A DNA stretch of 64,000 nt from Craspedostauros australis (Eukaryota > Bacillariophyta > Bacillariophyceae > Mastogloiales > Achnanthaceae). The notes beneath the pieces were generated by a model that was given only the letters and a program-made list of their open reading frames with translations, did not search any database and was not told the DNA's origin. The stretch lies in NCBI GenBank assembly GCA_026770025.1, contig JAMXDE010000017.1, positions 248,001-312,000 on the forward strand. The letters are read 5' to 3'. The first letter of the stretch is position 1. Each line of letters starts with the position of its first letter. The position numbers were made by a program, and so were the translations under genes. This document shows, piece after piece, positions 40,547-50,357 of this stretch.

Positions 40547-40662
40547 CGTTGGTTCGTTGTTTTACTAGTTATTTTTGCTGTCTGTTGTCTTTCTTTGATT
40601 TGTTTATTCGTGTTTGTTTGCTGCGACAATTTCTTCCGGAATTTTGGTTCCTTTTGGAAATT

Positions 40663-40680
40663 GTACTTGCTCTACACATA
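40663..40680. repeat. Target-site duplication, right copy
   Basis: An exact repeat of the 18-mer at 31792-31809. The rebuilt empty site also carries an inverted pair, GTACTTGC ... GCAAGTAC, about 26 bp before the left edge of repeat copy B. Confidence 0.95.
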
Positions 40681-41365
40681 CTAGCGCAAGTACAACACCA
40701 TATAGTACATAGGAAGATACGGAAGAGGATACTGAACAGGATACTGAAGTGGATGACCAGGTCCAGCACAAGGAGGAAACTGAGGATACCACACAACATG
40801 GAACACCAACAGGCTGGGTGAAACACCACGAAGTAGGCATTCCAAGCCCTTCCCAACCACACCAGAAGCGAGGGAAGGACTGACCAACCAGATGGACTCA
40901 CTGGGATACACAATGACCGCACAGGAACAGATCAAGAACAACCACAAGCCGACCTTGGCTGGACAGTGACAGGATGCAATGCACAGAACAGCGGCCTGTT
41001 CATTGTGGACCACTCTCCACGAGTAATATCACAAATATCAGAAATCTACCATGTTACATATATAGCACACATGACACAACATGGTCTGATGATGGTTCCT
41101 TGTCGACTTCACAGATGCTGTGCCACATCACTCCAATGTCATGGACTGTCATGGACCGCCCCTCTGTTGCCACATCTTCAACCCTCTTGCATCACCCATC
41201 GTGGACGTGGTGGCATCAGCTGAGTGGTTCCACTTCCACACTGTCCTGCATGCAGTCTGCGTTGGCGTTGGTTCTCACCACATCCACATTCCACCACTGT
41301 TGCCTCCAGCCACCTCCTGTTCTCTGTCGTTCCATTCACTTCGACGATGTGTGTCGGAAGCCGGT

Positions 41366-44300
41366 TCAAGCTGAAGAGTACTTCAACTGGACACCGAAAC
41401 TCTCGGTCTTCCCATGCTCATCACGGTGAATACCCGCGTCCGCCAGCACCTTCGAAGCTGGGGACTTGCCGATCGGTACGGCGATGTATGGCGCAAGGTG
41501 GGTCTCATCAGCTTCTGCTTGTGCTATGGCTGCATTTCTGGCTTCCTCCTCGATTGCTTCCAGCTTCTTGTCGATCCCGTCTTTGACGTCTGTCAGGAAT
41601 TCTTGAAACTCCTGTTCTCGATCTTCCTCCGTCGCGTACTTGGGTGCCGCTTGTTCCATCACTTTGATGAAGTCATCCTTCTTCATGGCGTCGTGTTCTT
41701 TGCCCAATGCATCGGCGACAGCGCTATCACCAGCAGCTTGATCTCTTTCGCGTTTGGCCTCAGCAACATCGGCCTGGCTCATCGTTTGATTCACAAGACT
41801 TTCTGGTCGGCTCGCCACACAATACACGCGATCTTCGCCAAATGGAATGTGGAGAAGCTCGTGAAGGACGCTGTTCTTGTTGTCGCGGATGGCGTTGTTG
41901 GAAATCTTCCGATGGGTTGATTTATCCTTTGCCTGGATGCAAATGGTGACAAGCTTGAAGTCCTTCCACACGGTCTTGTCGTTGTCGTAGTCGTCGTCGT
42001 CGTCGTAGTCGTCGTCGTCGTAGTCGTCGTCGTCGTCGTCGTCATCGCCGTAGTCATCGCCGTAGTCATCGTTGTAGTCATCGTTGTAGTCATCCTCCTC
42101 CTTCTTTCGAGCAACCACGACGGACACGTATCCGTCTGCCAAGTTGCTGCTGCCTTCTGCAACGCTTGCGATTGGAGGGTGGAACGCCTGTGTCCCTTCC
42201 TCCAGCGTTGGTCTTTCGATGATGGCGTTTTGCAGGACCCAGAGTCCATTGAGGTAGTCCTTGTCAATGGTCAGCGTGTCTTCGCTACTATACTGGAGAG
42301 GGGTATACTTCCGGAGTTCATTGATGTCAGCGAAGGGAGTACGATTGTTGTGTTCGACTTCCCAACCTTGCAGATCTCTCCAGTAGGTTTGGTTCTCTTC
42401 CTCCTCTTTTGGGCTGTGTTGTGGTTGTGTTTGCCCCAATGACAAGCCCATGGGTGACTTCTGAAGGTACATGCCCTTCATGGCAAACTCTGATGGAAAA
42501 GCAACAGGGTACCATCCGCGAAGCCCTTCCCACGAGTCTTCTATGTCCTTGCCCACGAATAGAGATTTGAGAGTACCACCATCGCCTCTCACTTCCGATG
42601 CATACATTGCAGCGCCATCCTCGAGCATCGATTTCAGATCCTTTCGATCTTCTGGTTCCACAGTCGTGGCTGCTGCTATCACACTGGAGAGGAATTGGAC
42701 TGCGAGTGCTTCATATGCGAATGGTGTTGTCCCCAAGGCTTCATCGGCATGTGCCATGACTTTTCCGCCAGCGATCATCCAGCTACAGAGTCGCTGCATG
42801 GCAGGATCCATGAGGAAAGGGTACATCTCAACTCCCCTGTCCTCCTGTTCTGCCCGTCTGGAGAGATCCGCGAATGATTGTATTGTCAGGAGGCCAAACT
42901 TGCCAAGGAGATCGCGTTTGTTGACGTAGTGCTCATCAAAGTGTTGGAAGCGGATGGCATCTTTCAGAGCCTTCTCTCGGATGACATGGGGAGCGTCACC
43001 AGGATACACCGTGACCTTTTTCTGGAAGAGGAGGGCAGCGTAAGCGCTTGCCGCAACCTGTAAGCGAAAGTGTAGCTTCTCCCACACGGACGATATGCCG
43101 TTGGTCACGCAGAAGTACACAAAAACAGTTGTGATGATCTTGGCTTGATGACGGGGATCATCATATGAGAAGTTTGTGGTTGCAAGGTGGAACACCAAGG
43201 CAGAGGTCATTCTTGAGTTGTGGTGGACGATATCGTTGAGGAGGGGATATTCTGGAAGCTGTTGAAAGGGTGGAAATTTGTGGGACAAGCCTGGATACTC
43301 TTTACAGAGAACCTTGTAGACATCTTCAGCCTTTCTTTTGGCAATTGGTTGAAGTTGCTTGAAGTTCTCATGCACGGTTCCTTGCATGTCACCATGGAGG
43401 CCTGTCCCTGCAATGGAGAACACCACCTGCAGTGATTCCTTCTGCGTCTTCTTCCAGTTGTCCTCATTGAGACGGTTTCCGCTTTCGTCTGGGTTGTTGC
43501 ATCCCATCATGATGAATGCAGCAAGATCCTCACCAAGATCTTGGTAGTTGCGGATGATCTCATTGACGAGGTTGGGTTGTGATCCTGCTTCATCGATGGC
43601 GACGACGATTCGCACCTTGTCTTCCTTGGTGCTGCGGTCCTTGATCATTTGAGCGATCTCGACAAAAAGAGCTCGGGTGCCCTTGTCTCGACCCACGACC
43701 TCGTCAATGGCTTCCTTGAGACTGATTCGTGCTTCACGTTGTCGCTCATCGCCGCGCTTAGTAGTAGGAATGTCCTTTTCGACATCCAGATGGATGGAAA
43801 AGGCAGCATCTCTTGAGAACGCGCTCGCTGCGAGCTCGGCTGTCTTGCCACTCCCGCTGGCAGAGCAGTACAGTAGCACCCGGTCACGGAATGCCTCGTC
43901 AGTTGTCTTTTCCATGTACAGCTGCGGTGGCGATCTTCCATCTCTGGCTTGATGTCGGAACTGAGGGTTGCCGAGGTAGAAGACCTGGCGAGAAGAATAC
44001 GAATCATCCTGTCCAGTGGAAACTTTCACTTGATGGAGTTTTTCTGTTGTTTTGTTACGGATGGCGTTGTTCAACTTGTTGATGATGGCATCTTGGAGTG
44101 ATGCTGGTGGTCCTTCGTTGAGAGGTGGGGATCCTGTGAATGATTGGCGGGCAAACTCGATGTTGTTGACGTTGCAGAACCAATGATGAAGCGTGGGTGG
44201 GATTCTGCCTTCAGACCGACTTTCCGCTTCTTGACGCACTTTTTGTTGGTACTCTGTGTCATTGAACATCGGGGTGTATATGGATCGCGAGTAGACCACT

Positions 44301-44614
44301 GGCTCGACAGTAGTGAGACCAAATCCTTGATCTGTCAATTGTTGTTCAAGCTCTGTCATGGTCCATTTGTCATCCCAGAACCAGGCACTTGTGAATACCA
44401 ATTCCCATGGAGGAGGTGATACTGTGCCAGATCTGTTGGAGAGAGGCTTGGCGACAGTTGCTGCAAGTACGCTGGGTTGCTTTTCGTCCTGTGGATTGGC
44501 GGAAGAGGAATTCCCTGGGAGAAGTTTCTGCTGGCTGCTATTGCTCTCGTTGTTCTCCCCTGTTGTTGTGAATGTTCTTGCGTAGTGTGGTATTCCAACT
44601 ATTGGGGGTGTCAT
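41366..44614 (-). CDS. Large P-loop NTPase, copy B
   Basis: 1,082 aa from ATG 44614; same architecture as copy A (Walker A CSASGSGKTAEL near residue 250, Walker B VRIVVAIDEAGS). It is 35 aa longer, mainly from an Asp/Tyr run encoded by a GTC/GTA triplet tract. Residues 30-160 and about 955-1030 diverge sharply from copy A: here EDREQEFQEFLTDVKDGIDKKLEA replaces a basic segment in copy A. The sequence between them is nearly the same. Both copies keep full-length open frames, so both may be functional. The minus orientation and the reductase remnant upstream match copy A. Confidence 0.7.
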   Translation of the reverse strand: MTPPIVGIPHYARTFTTTGENNESNSSQQKLLPGNSSSANPQDEKQPSVLAATVAKPLSNRSGTVSPPPWELVFTSAWFWDDKWTMTELEQQLTDQGFGLTTVEPVVYSRSIYTPMFNDTEYQQKVRQEAESRSEGRIPPTLHHWFCNVNNIEFARQSFTGSPPLNEGPPASLQDAIINKLNNAIRNKTTEKLHQVKVSTGQDDSYSSRQVFYLGNPQFRHQARDGRSPPQLYMEKTTDEAFRDRVLLYCSASGSGKTAELAASAFSRDAAFSIHLDVEKDIPTTKRGDERQREARISLKEAIDEVVGRDKGTRALFVEIAQMIKDRSTKEDKVRIVVAIDEAGSQPNLVNEIIRNYQDLGEDLAAFIMMGCNNPDESGNRLNEDNWKKTQKESLQVVFSIAGTGLHGDMQGTVHENFKQLQPIAKRKAEDVYKVLCKEYPGLSHKFPPFQQLPEYPLLNDIVHHNSRMTSALVFHLATTNFSYDDPRHQAKIITTVFVYFCVTNGISSVWEKLHFRLQVAASAYAALLFQKKVTVYPGDAPHVIREKALKDAIRFQHFDEHYVNKRDLLGKFGLLTIQSFADLSRRAEQEDRGVEMYPFLMDPAMQRLCSWMIAGGKVMAHADEALGTTPFAYEALAVQFLSSVIAAATTVEPEDRKDLKSMLEDGAAMYASEVRGDGGTLKSLFVGKDIEDSWEGLRGWYPVAFPSEFAMKGMYLQKSPMGLSLGQTQPQHSPKEEEENQTYWRDLQGWEVEHNNRTPFADINELRKYTPLQYSSEDTLTIDKDYLNGLWVLQNAIIERPTLEEGTQAFHPPIASVAEGSSNLADGYVSVVVARKKEEDDYNDDYNDDYGDDYGDDDDDDDDYDDDDYDDDDDYDNDKTVWKDFKLVTICIQAKDKSTHRKISNNAIRDNKNSVLHELLHIPFGEDRVYCVASRPESLVNQTMSQADVAEAKRERDQAAGDSAVADALGKEHDAMKKDDFIKVMEQAAPKYATEEDREQEFQEFLTDVKDGIDKKLEAIEEEARNAAIAQAEADETHLAPYIAVPIGKSPASKVLADAGIHRDEHGKTESFGVQLKYSSA
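41975..42105. repeat. GTC/GTA triplet expansion inside the copy-B NTPase ORF
   Basis: A run of TCGTCG / TAGTCG / TAGTCA triplets. On the minus strand it codes for about 40 Asp and Tyr residues in frame. It is absent from copy A, where KEVVNNKT occupies the site. Confidence 0.9.
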
Positions 44615-46570
44615 CTGTTGTATGGTGTGGGTGGATGGTTGCAGGCTTCCTGTGACGTTGGAAAGAACTGTGGGATACGCACTGGACGTCTTGAGGAATC
44701 AGTGAGAATGGTCATGGGAGAAAACGCGACGGAGACGATGGAGATGACGAAGCTCAGCAACAAGCAACAGCATACAACGAGTAACAGATACAGTTGAAAA
44801 GAAGGGCAAGAGAAAGGCAGATTGTGAGAGATGGATGTCAGTTGGTTGGATTTGGGATGGCATGATCAACTCCCTTCCCACAATGGATGGGTCTCCAGAA
44901 CAGTACAATACAGCACAACACAATACCACACCATACCAACATTCCATCCTCTCGAATTGAACAACCCTGACACAAGGACAAGCAGAAGCAGAAGCACAAC
45001 GAGGAGACACCGTGGTGGGCCTTCCTTGTCAGTGTGAATGTCATTGGTAGTGTCAGTGTGGATGTGAATATCTGTTGGTGGGGTATCGATTCGTTCTCTC
45101 AGTTCGACGAAGTTGGAATGGTTTGAAGTGCAATACGATGCCAGGCCCGCATCCAACCATATACTTACCTTTGATCTCTCCCAGAGACTTGTGTTTGCTG
45201 CTTGTGTTGCTGCTGCTTGTGCTGTTGGAGTTGTCGCCAGCACTGAGGCTTGCATCTTCACTCGCTTCAAGCGCGGCAGAAAGCGCCGACATCCAATCAT
45301 CTCGTTGCCTTTGTTCTTTGCAGAACCTTGAGATTGCTGCGTTTGTTGATTATGTTGTTGGTTGTCAGAGTTGTGGCCAGCACTGAGGCTCGTTGCTTTG
45401 CTTGTTTCAAGTGTGGCAGAAACGTGCCAAGATGCGGACTTTGTGGTCGCCACACCAAGAAAGGAATCAAGACAGTGGATTGTCCTGTCTTGTTGTTGTC
45501 ACGACGGTCGTCTTGTTGGAGGAGTTGGTGCTCTGTGGATGCTGGTGATCCTTTCGCTGCTGATTGCGACTGTCGTTGTTACTGGCGACAATGCAGATGA
45601 AGATGCAGATGGAGAGGAAGATGGCCTTGGTTCTGAGGAAGATTGATGTTTGTGGTCCTGTTTGATTGATGTCCGCAATTGTGCTTGATTGCGTTGTTGT
45701 TGTTGTTGTTGTTTCTTTCGCCACCACGAACATCTGGTGTCCTGAAACGCTCTGCGGTTCACAGGTTCTCTGTGTAACCTTGGGAGTTGTCAGGTTCTGG
45801 TGCGGTCTCTTCGAACCCTGTGTTACTCCCAGTCTTTGTGTTCTGAAATGTTCTGTGGTTCACAGAGGATCCCATTTCTTCGTTCTTCGAAGTTGTCAGG
45901 TTTTGGCGCAACCTCCTCGAACTCTGTGTTGTTCCAAGTGTGACGCCAATAAGAAAACGGCCACGATTGATCAATCGCCACATTTGAGTGGAGATCCAGG
46001 TTCAAACCCATGCCACCTCCACTCACATGAACATGTTGGCACGAGGATGTTGCGCACAGTGATTGAGCAGTTGCAACATGTCACGCGAAGTGCCGTGTGT
46101 GTTGTGTTGTGCTCTCCTGCGTTGTCCTCTCCTGTGTTGTGCTGTGTTGTGCCATCATCCAGTGTCTGTACTCGAACAGGTTCATTCTCACGTGTTCGTC
46201 AACCAGTGGAACCAGTGCCAAACAGGATAGAGCACAGCAGAACCGAACCCAGGATCGTCCGATTTCGTTCTGGGTCAGGGAGGAGTCATCCACTCGAGGC
46301 GACAGTGCTGGGACCGGGTGCAATACTCGCTCATTTAGAATTCAACTACACCATGCTACACTATACTCTGCAATCCAATGCAGCTCCATATCTACAAGCA
46401 CATGGACCAATGCAGCAGAGTACTCCAAACACCCACATCGACTCGTACTGTATCAGTCCACACATTCCACTCTGTCCACTCTAATCCACTCTGCTCTATT
46501 CTATTCCATTCCATTTTACAACATTCCATTCTACGACATTCCATTCTACGACATTCCATTCTACGACACT
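44615..46570. other. Conserved spacer of repeat copy B
   Basis: Counterpart of 26760-28752: the same two tandem repeats (units near 45177 and 45322; 45740 and 45840), the same hairpin, and the same CTACGACATTCCATT repeats (46515-46575). Shorter TGT and TACAC tracts. No gene called; see copy A. Confidence 0.6.
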
Positions 46571-47397
46571 CTACAAATCAGAATCCACCGCTGGACCACC
46601 AACGATGCTGTACCTGCCATCCACATTGATCGTCTGACCTGTGATGCCCCTCCCACCCATCGACAAGAATGAAACCATGTCCGCAACCTCATCTGCCGTC
46701 ACATTGCCCAACGGTGCACGCTCCTGCATCTCCTGTCGCATAGCTCTAAAGTTGGCAATGCCACCCTTGGCCACCACCGTGTTCATGGGACCCGCGCTGA
46801 CCGCGTTGACAAGCACAGGTGTTGTCTCCAGTGCCAGACCGCGCACGATGGATTCCAGGCTGGCCTTGGCCGGTCCCATGACATGATACGATGGGATGGC
46901 GCGCACGGCTCCCAAGTACGCCAATGCTGTGATGGTGGAGTGGCGTTCCATGTGAGGTTGTGCATGTCGTGCCAGTTCGATGAGGGAGTATGCTGAGATG
47001 GCATGGGCCTCTTGATACAGTAGTCTTCGAAGGTGGTGTTCAGCAAGGGTCGGTGCAGGTTGTTGGCAAATGCCACGGAATGCACGATGGCATGCAATGG
47101 ACGATGGTGTTGTGACACGTGTTGAAAGAGTTTTGGGATATCGTGTTGGACATCGCAAATGAGGCCAGCCAGTGATGGATGTTTCTGTTGCTGTTGTGTA
47201 TCATGTTGTTGTTGCTGCTGTTCGATGTGCTTGTGCATCATCCGTTCCACCTTTGCATCGATCTTTTCATTCTGATACGTGAGGATGACATCGTAGTTGT
47301 TGTTGAGGAAGGAGCGAACGCAGCTCCATGCGATGGATCTGGCATTCGCAACCCCCAAGACCCATGCGAGCGGTCGTTGAGCTTGTTGGATGCTCAT
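46571..47397 (-). pseudogene. fabI-like: FabI-type enoyl-ACP reductase-like, frame broken, copy B
   Basis: Same layout as copy A: ATG 47397, LGVANARSIAW, a His/Gln-rich insertion, LICDV, HSVAFAN, then a frame change at about 47008-47026, followed by HAISAYSLIEL, ALAYLG, SYHVMGPAKAS (Tyr-x6-Lys kept), VNAVSAGP and GITGQTINVDG. The frameshift sits at the same bases as in copy A, so it predates the duplication. The catalytic residues are kept in both copies, with TYLG changed to AYLG here while its Tyr is retained. Family role as in copy A. Confidence 0.7.
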
Positions 47398-47579
47398 TGT
47401 TGTGGTGTGCTCTGCAGCGAGAGTTTCGGATGCAGAGCGACTCTCTCATCTGGAATGCTTCGTGATGTGGTCTCCATTGGAGCTGATCACGCTTGCAGCC
47501 ATGTCCAACGCAACTCCGATCTCAGTCACAACCATGAAGATCGCAGAGGTGTTGATGATGTCGATGGTTTGGTTGGAGC

Positions 47580-48074
47580 CTGTATGCCGCAAAAGAAAAT
47601 ATGTTCCACCGCAACTCCTTTTATCGATTCGTTCGACTAAAAATATATACTATTAATGGGTATATTGCCATGAATCCCTCGTTTCACGATTTTGGAATCT
47701 TCAGCTCCCGAATCTTCTTCCGGGTCGTTGCCAGGTAGTGCCCGGTACAGAATCTCGCATTGGTTTGGGAACTACGCCTCATCGCATGGTGTGCCATCAA
47801 CTATGGCAGTTCGATTCATTGTTGCCGTCGACAAGACCTTGCTTCGTCTACCCACCACGGATACTCTCTAATAAGAATCGCGTTGCTTGCTTGCTTGTAT
47901 GGATTGGAATGTTCTTATCTTGGCTTAAACTGTGTGCATGTGTCACGACGCCTCTCCTCCCGTTGCTCTTTCTATTGTATGGGTATGTATCGTTCGAGGA
48001 CTGAGATGATATAATACTTTTGATGCATTCCTTGTTGTTGGCCTTCCTCCTTTGTGCATGCCATTGGCATTTGC
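47580..48074. other. Intergenic region, no gene seen
   Basis: 495 bp between the right edge of copy B and the stop codon of the ABC transporter gene. AT-rich patches at 47640-47660 and 48005-48020. Nothing recognisable. Confidence 0.45.
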
Positions 48075-50357
48075 TTAATACGTCGCCTTGGCTCTCAGAA
48101 TGACAGCGGCGTTGGTGCGGAAGAAGAGGAACAGCGCGAACATGGACAGCCAGTACCACCATGTGTCATCCGGGTCGGTGTTGTTGTTCTCCAACACATC
48201 CACACAGAATTCTTCCGCCGCACCAGCCTCGCACGAACCGAATTCGTAGGCGAACATGAGACGGGAGGCGTAGGTCAGGGAGCACAGGTACTGTGCCCAT
48301 CGCACGAAGGGTGGAATGAGCTCGATGGCGATGAAGAGTCCGGAGAAGTAGAATTGCGGCACGACGATCAGCGTGAACAGGGCCGAGGAATTCTTTGGAT
48401 CGTCGAACATGGCTCCCAGGTTGATGGCGACGGCGGTCGAGGTCATGGCCAGGGCGTACGAGACGGCGAAGTATTGTCCGAATCCCATCTGGACGTCCAT
48501 CATAAAGTAGGTGATGATGCTCTGGATGATCATGGCAGCGAACGTGGTGATCGCTTCGCCCCAGAGATGCGAGATGACGTACGGGACGACGGAGTAGTGA
48601 TCGGTGGAGTATTCGCGCAGGAAGACGGGGCGTTCGAGCGCGAATGTGGCGAGGGCGGTATTGGCTTGTCCCATCATCGTGGAGATGAGGATGTTGACGA
48701 GGCCGCCGAGGATGGAGTTGACGACGGACTGTTGTTCGTTGCGTTAGAATTGCGTTGCGTGTGTGTTGGTGTGCGTGTGAAGGTGGATGGGAAGTACATG
48801 AAGTGTGAGAATATGATTTTTGGTTGTTCATCGTTGGTCGAAGACAGCCAGCATCAAAGGGAAATACATGAATGCACGCATGCTACTTACCGGCGATGTA
48901 CCACGATCCTTGCCAGCGATGCCCAAAAAGATGACACCGAAGACGAGAGACATGAAGCACGTGATGCAGACGTTGATGATGAGGGAGGTTGGATTGCGCA
49001 CCAACGAGATCATCTCTCTGTAGTTGAGCATGTTGAATTCGGTGAGCAGGGAGACGTGCTGACGGTCCGGCATCACCAATTCCGATTTTGGCTTTTCAAT
49101 GATGGTCGGCAGCTGCTTGCCGTTGTTGAAGAATCCTGCCACTTCGAGTTCTTCGACTTCATTGAGCTCCGCGACTTCGATGACGTGATCAGCGGGGTTG
49201 GTCTGATTTGGGATTGGGAATCCGCGCGCCGTGAAGTCCATGTCGAGCTCCTTGACCTTGCCCTGGTACATGACGCGTCCCTTGTTGAGAAGGAGGAGGT
49301 TGTCGAATTTGCAAAAGATGCGGGACGATGGCTGATGGATCGTGAAGAGGACCGTGTTGCCTTGCTTCGCGACCTGATCCAGCAGCCCCATGACTTGGCT
49401 CGCGGCGTGGCTGTCCAGACCCTGTGATTGCAGCGCGTTGATGATTGAGGTCGGCAAGATGGGATGGAATAGAATTGTTAGATCGCATGTCAATGAGGTG
49501 CATCGTGTCCGTCGCAAAATGGAAGGCAAAAACAGAACAATACTGCGCAATCAGTCCATGCAGGATGGCTCATGGCGATGGCAAGAAGAGCAAGACCGCA
49601 AACTCACCGACGTCGGTTCATCGAGAAAAATGATGCTGGGTGACGAGACCAATTCGACTCCAATCGACACGCGTCGCTTTTCGCCACCCGAAATTCCCTT
49701 CTGGTACTTGCCCCCGATGATGGTGTCGGCGGCGCGTTCCAGTCCCAAATGACCGATGAGCTCATCGACCAGCGAGTTGATCTTCTCGTTCGTGGTCGAC
49801 CGCGGCAACCGCAGCCTCGCGCTGAAGTAGAGCGCCTCGCGCGGCGTCGAACTCTCGTGCAGGGAATCGAACTGCGAGACGTACGCGAAGGAGTTGCGGA
49901 TGGCGACGTTGTTGGGATTGATCTTGACACCGTCCAGGTAGATGTCGTGCTCGATGTTGATCTTGCCCCTGCTGGAGATGCGCCCGGCCAAGGTGGAGAA
50001 GAGGGAGGTCTTGCCGGCTCCGGAGGCGCCCATGATGGCCGTGGTCTGTCCACCCGGCGCGCAGCCCCAGGCGTTGTTGAGGATGTACTTGTCCACCTGC
50101 TTCTTCTTGCCCATGAGCTTCATGGTGACGTTGCGCCAGCTGAGGTCCTGCTGCTTGTCGCATTTGAACATGCTGCTTTCCTGCATCATGGCGCTTTTCT
50201 CTTTGGTGCTGTCGAACACCAGTTCGGCCTCGTCGCCCAGCTCCAAGTCATTCACGACGTCGGATCCTGGCTGCTGCTCTTCCGCACCCATTTCGACGCC
50301 TTGGACGCTGGTGTCTTGGAGTTCTGTGTCAACTGGTTGTTCTGTGATGAGTGTCAT
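48075..50357 (-). CDS. ABCG-type half-transporter, three exons
   Basis: Exons complement 50357-49608, 49421-48891 and 48728-48075; introns of 186 and 162 nt (GTGAGT...CACAG, GTAAGT...AACAG), all phase 0. The spliced product is 644 aa, usual for an ABCG/WBC half-transporter. Nucleotide-binding domain first: Walker A GASGAGKTS (near residue 104), Q-loop YVSQFDSL, signature ISGGEKRRVSIG (near 217), Walker B IIFLDEPTS with the D-loop GLDS completed by exon 2 exactly at the splice, and switch His in TIHQPSS. The ABC2-type membrane domain follows (about six spans) with the ERPVFLREY motif after span 2. Exports lipids, sterols or other hydrophobic compounds in this family; the substrate is unknown and it should dimerise. 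The joint after GKDRG looks a little short compared with typical ABCG, so the second splice site could shift slightly. Confidence 0.88.

Larger units (their letters stand above)
31810..40662 (-). mobile_element. Full-length non-LTR (LINE-type) retrotransposon, RNase H-bearing
   Basis: An 8,853-bp element in minus orientation, bounded by a perfect 18-bp target-site duplication. The 5' end is at 40662 with a short leader of about 116 bp. The 3' end at 31810 finishes in a short (TTA)n tail after a 249-bp 3' region, as in elements that end in microsatellite-like tails instead of poly(A). Order of domains: PHD-like finger and gag-like protein (first frame), then APE-type endonuclease, reverse transcriptase, RNase H and a C-terminal CxxC...HxxxC finger (second frame). 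RNase H after RT points to the I/Tad/LOA-like group; I cannot name a family. Exact target-site duplication and long frames mean a recent insertion, yet four in-frame stops are present. Confidence 0.93.
40706..47579. repeat. 6.9-kb direct repeat, copy B
   Basis: Matches 22961-29780 in the same orientation. It differs by point changes, small indels, one D/Y-codon expansion and two blocks of high divergence inside the NTPase ORF. The left edge starts 26 bp after the retrotransposon target-site copy, the right edge just after GGTTTGGTTGGAG at about 47579. The retrotransposon itself is outside both copies. Confidence 0.9.
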
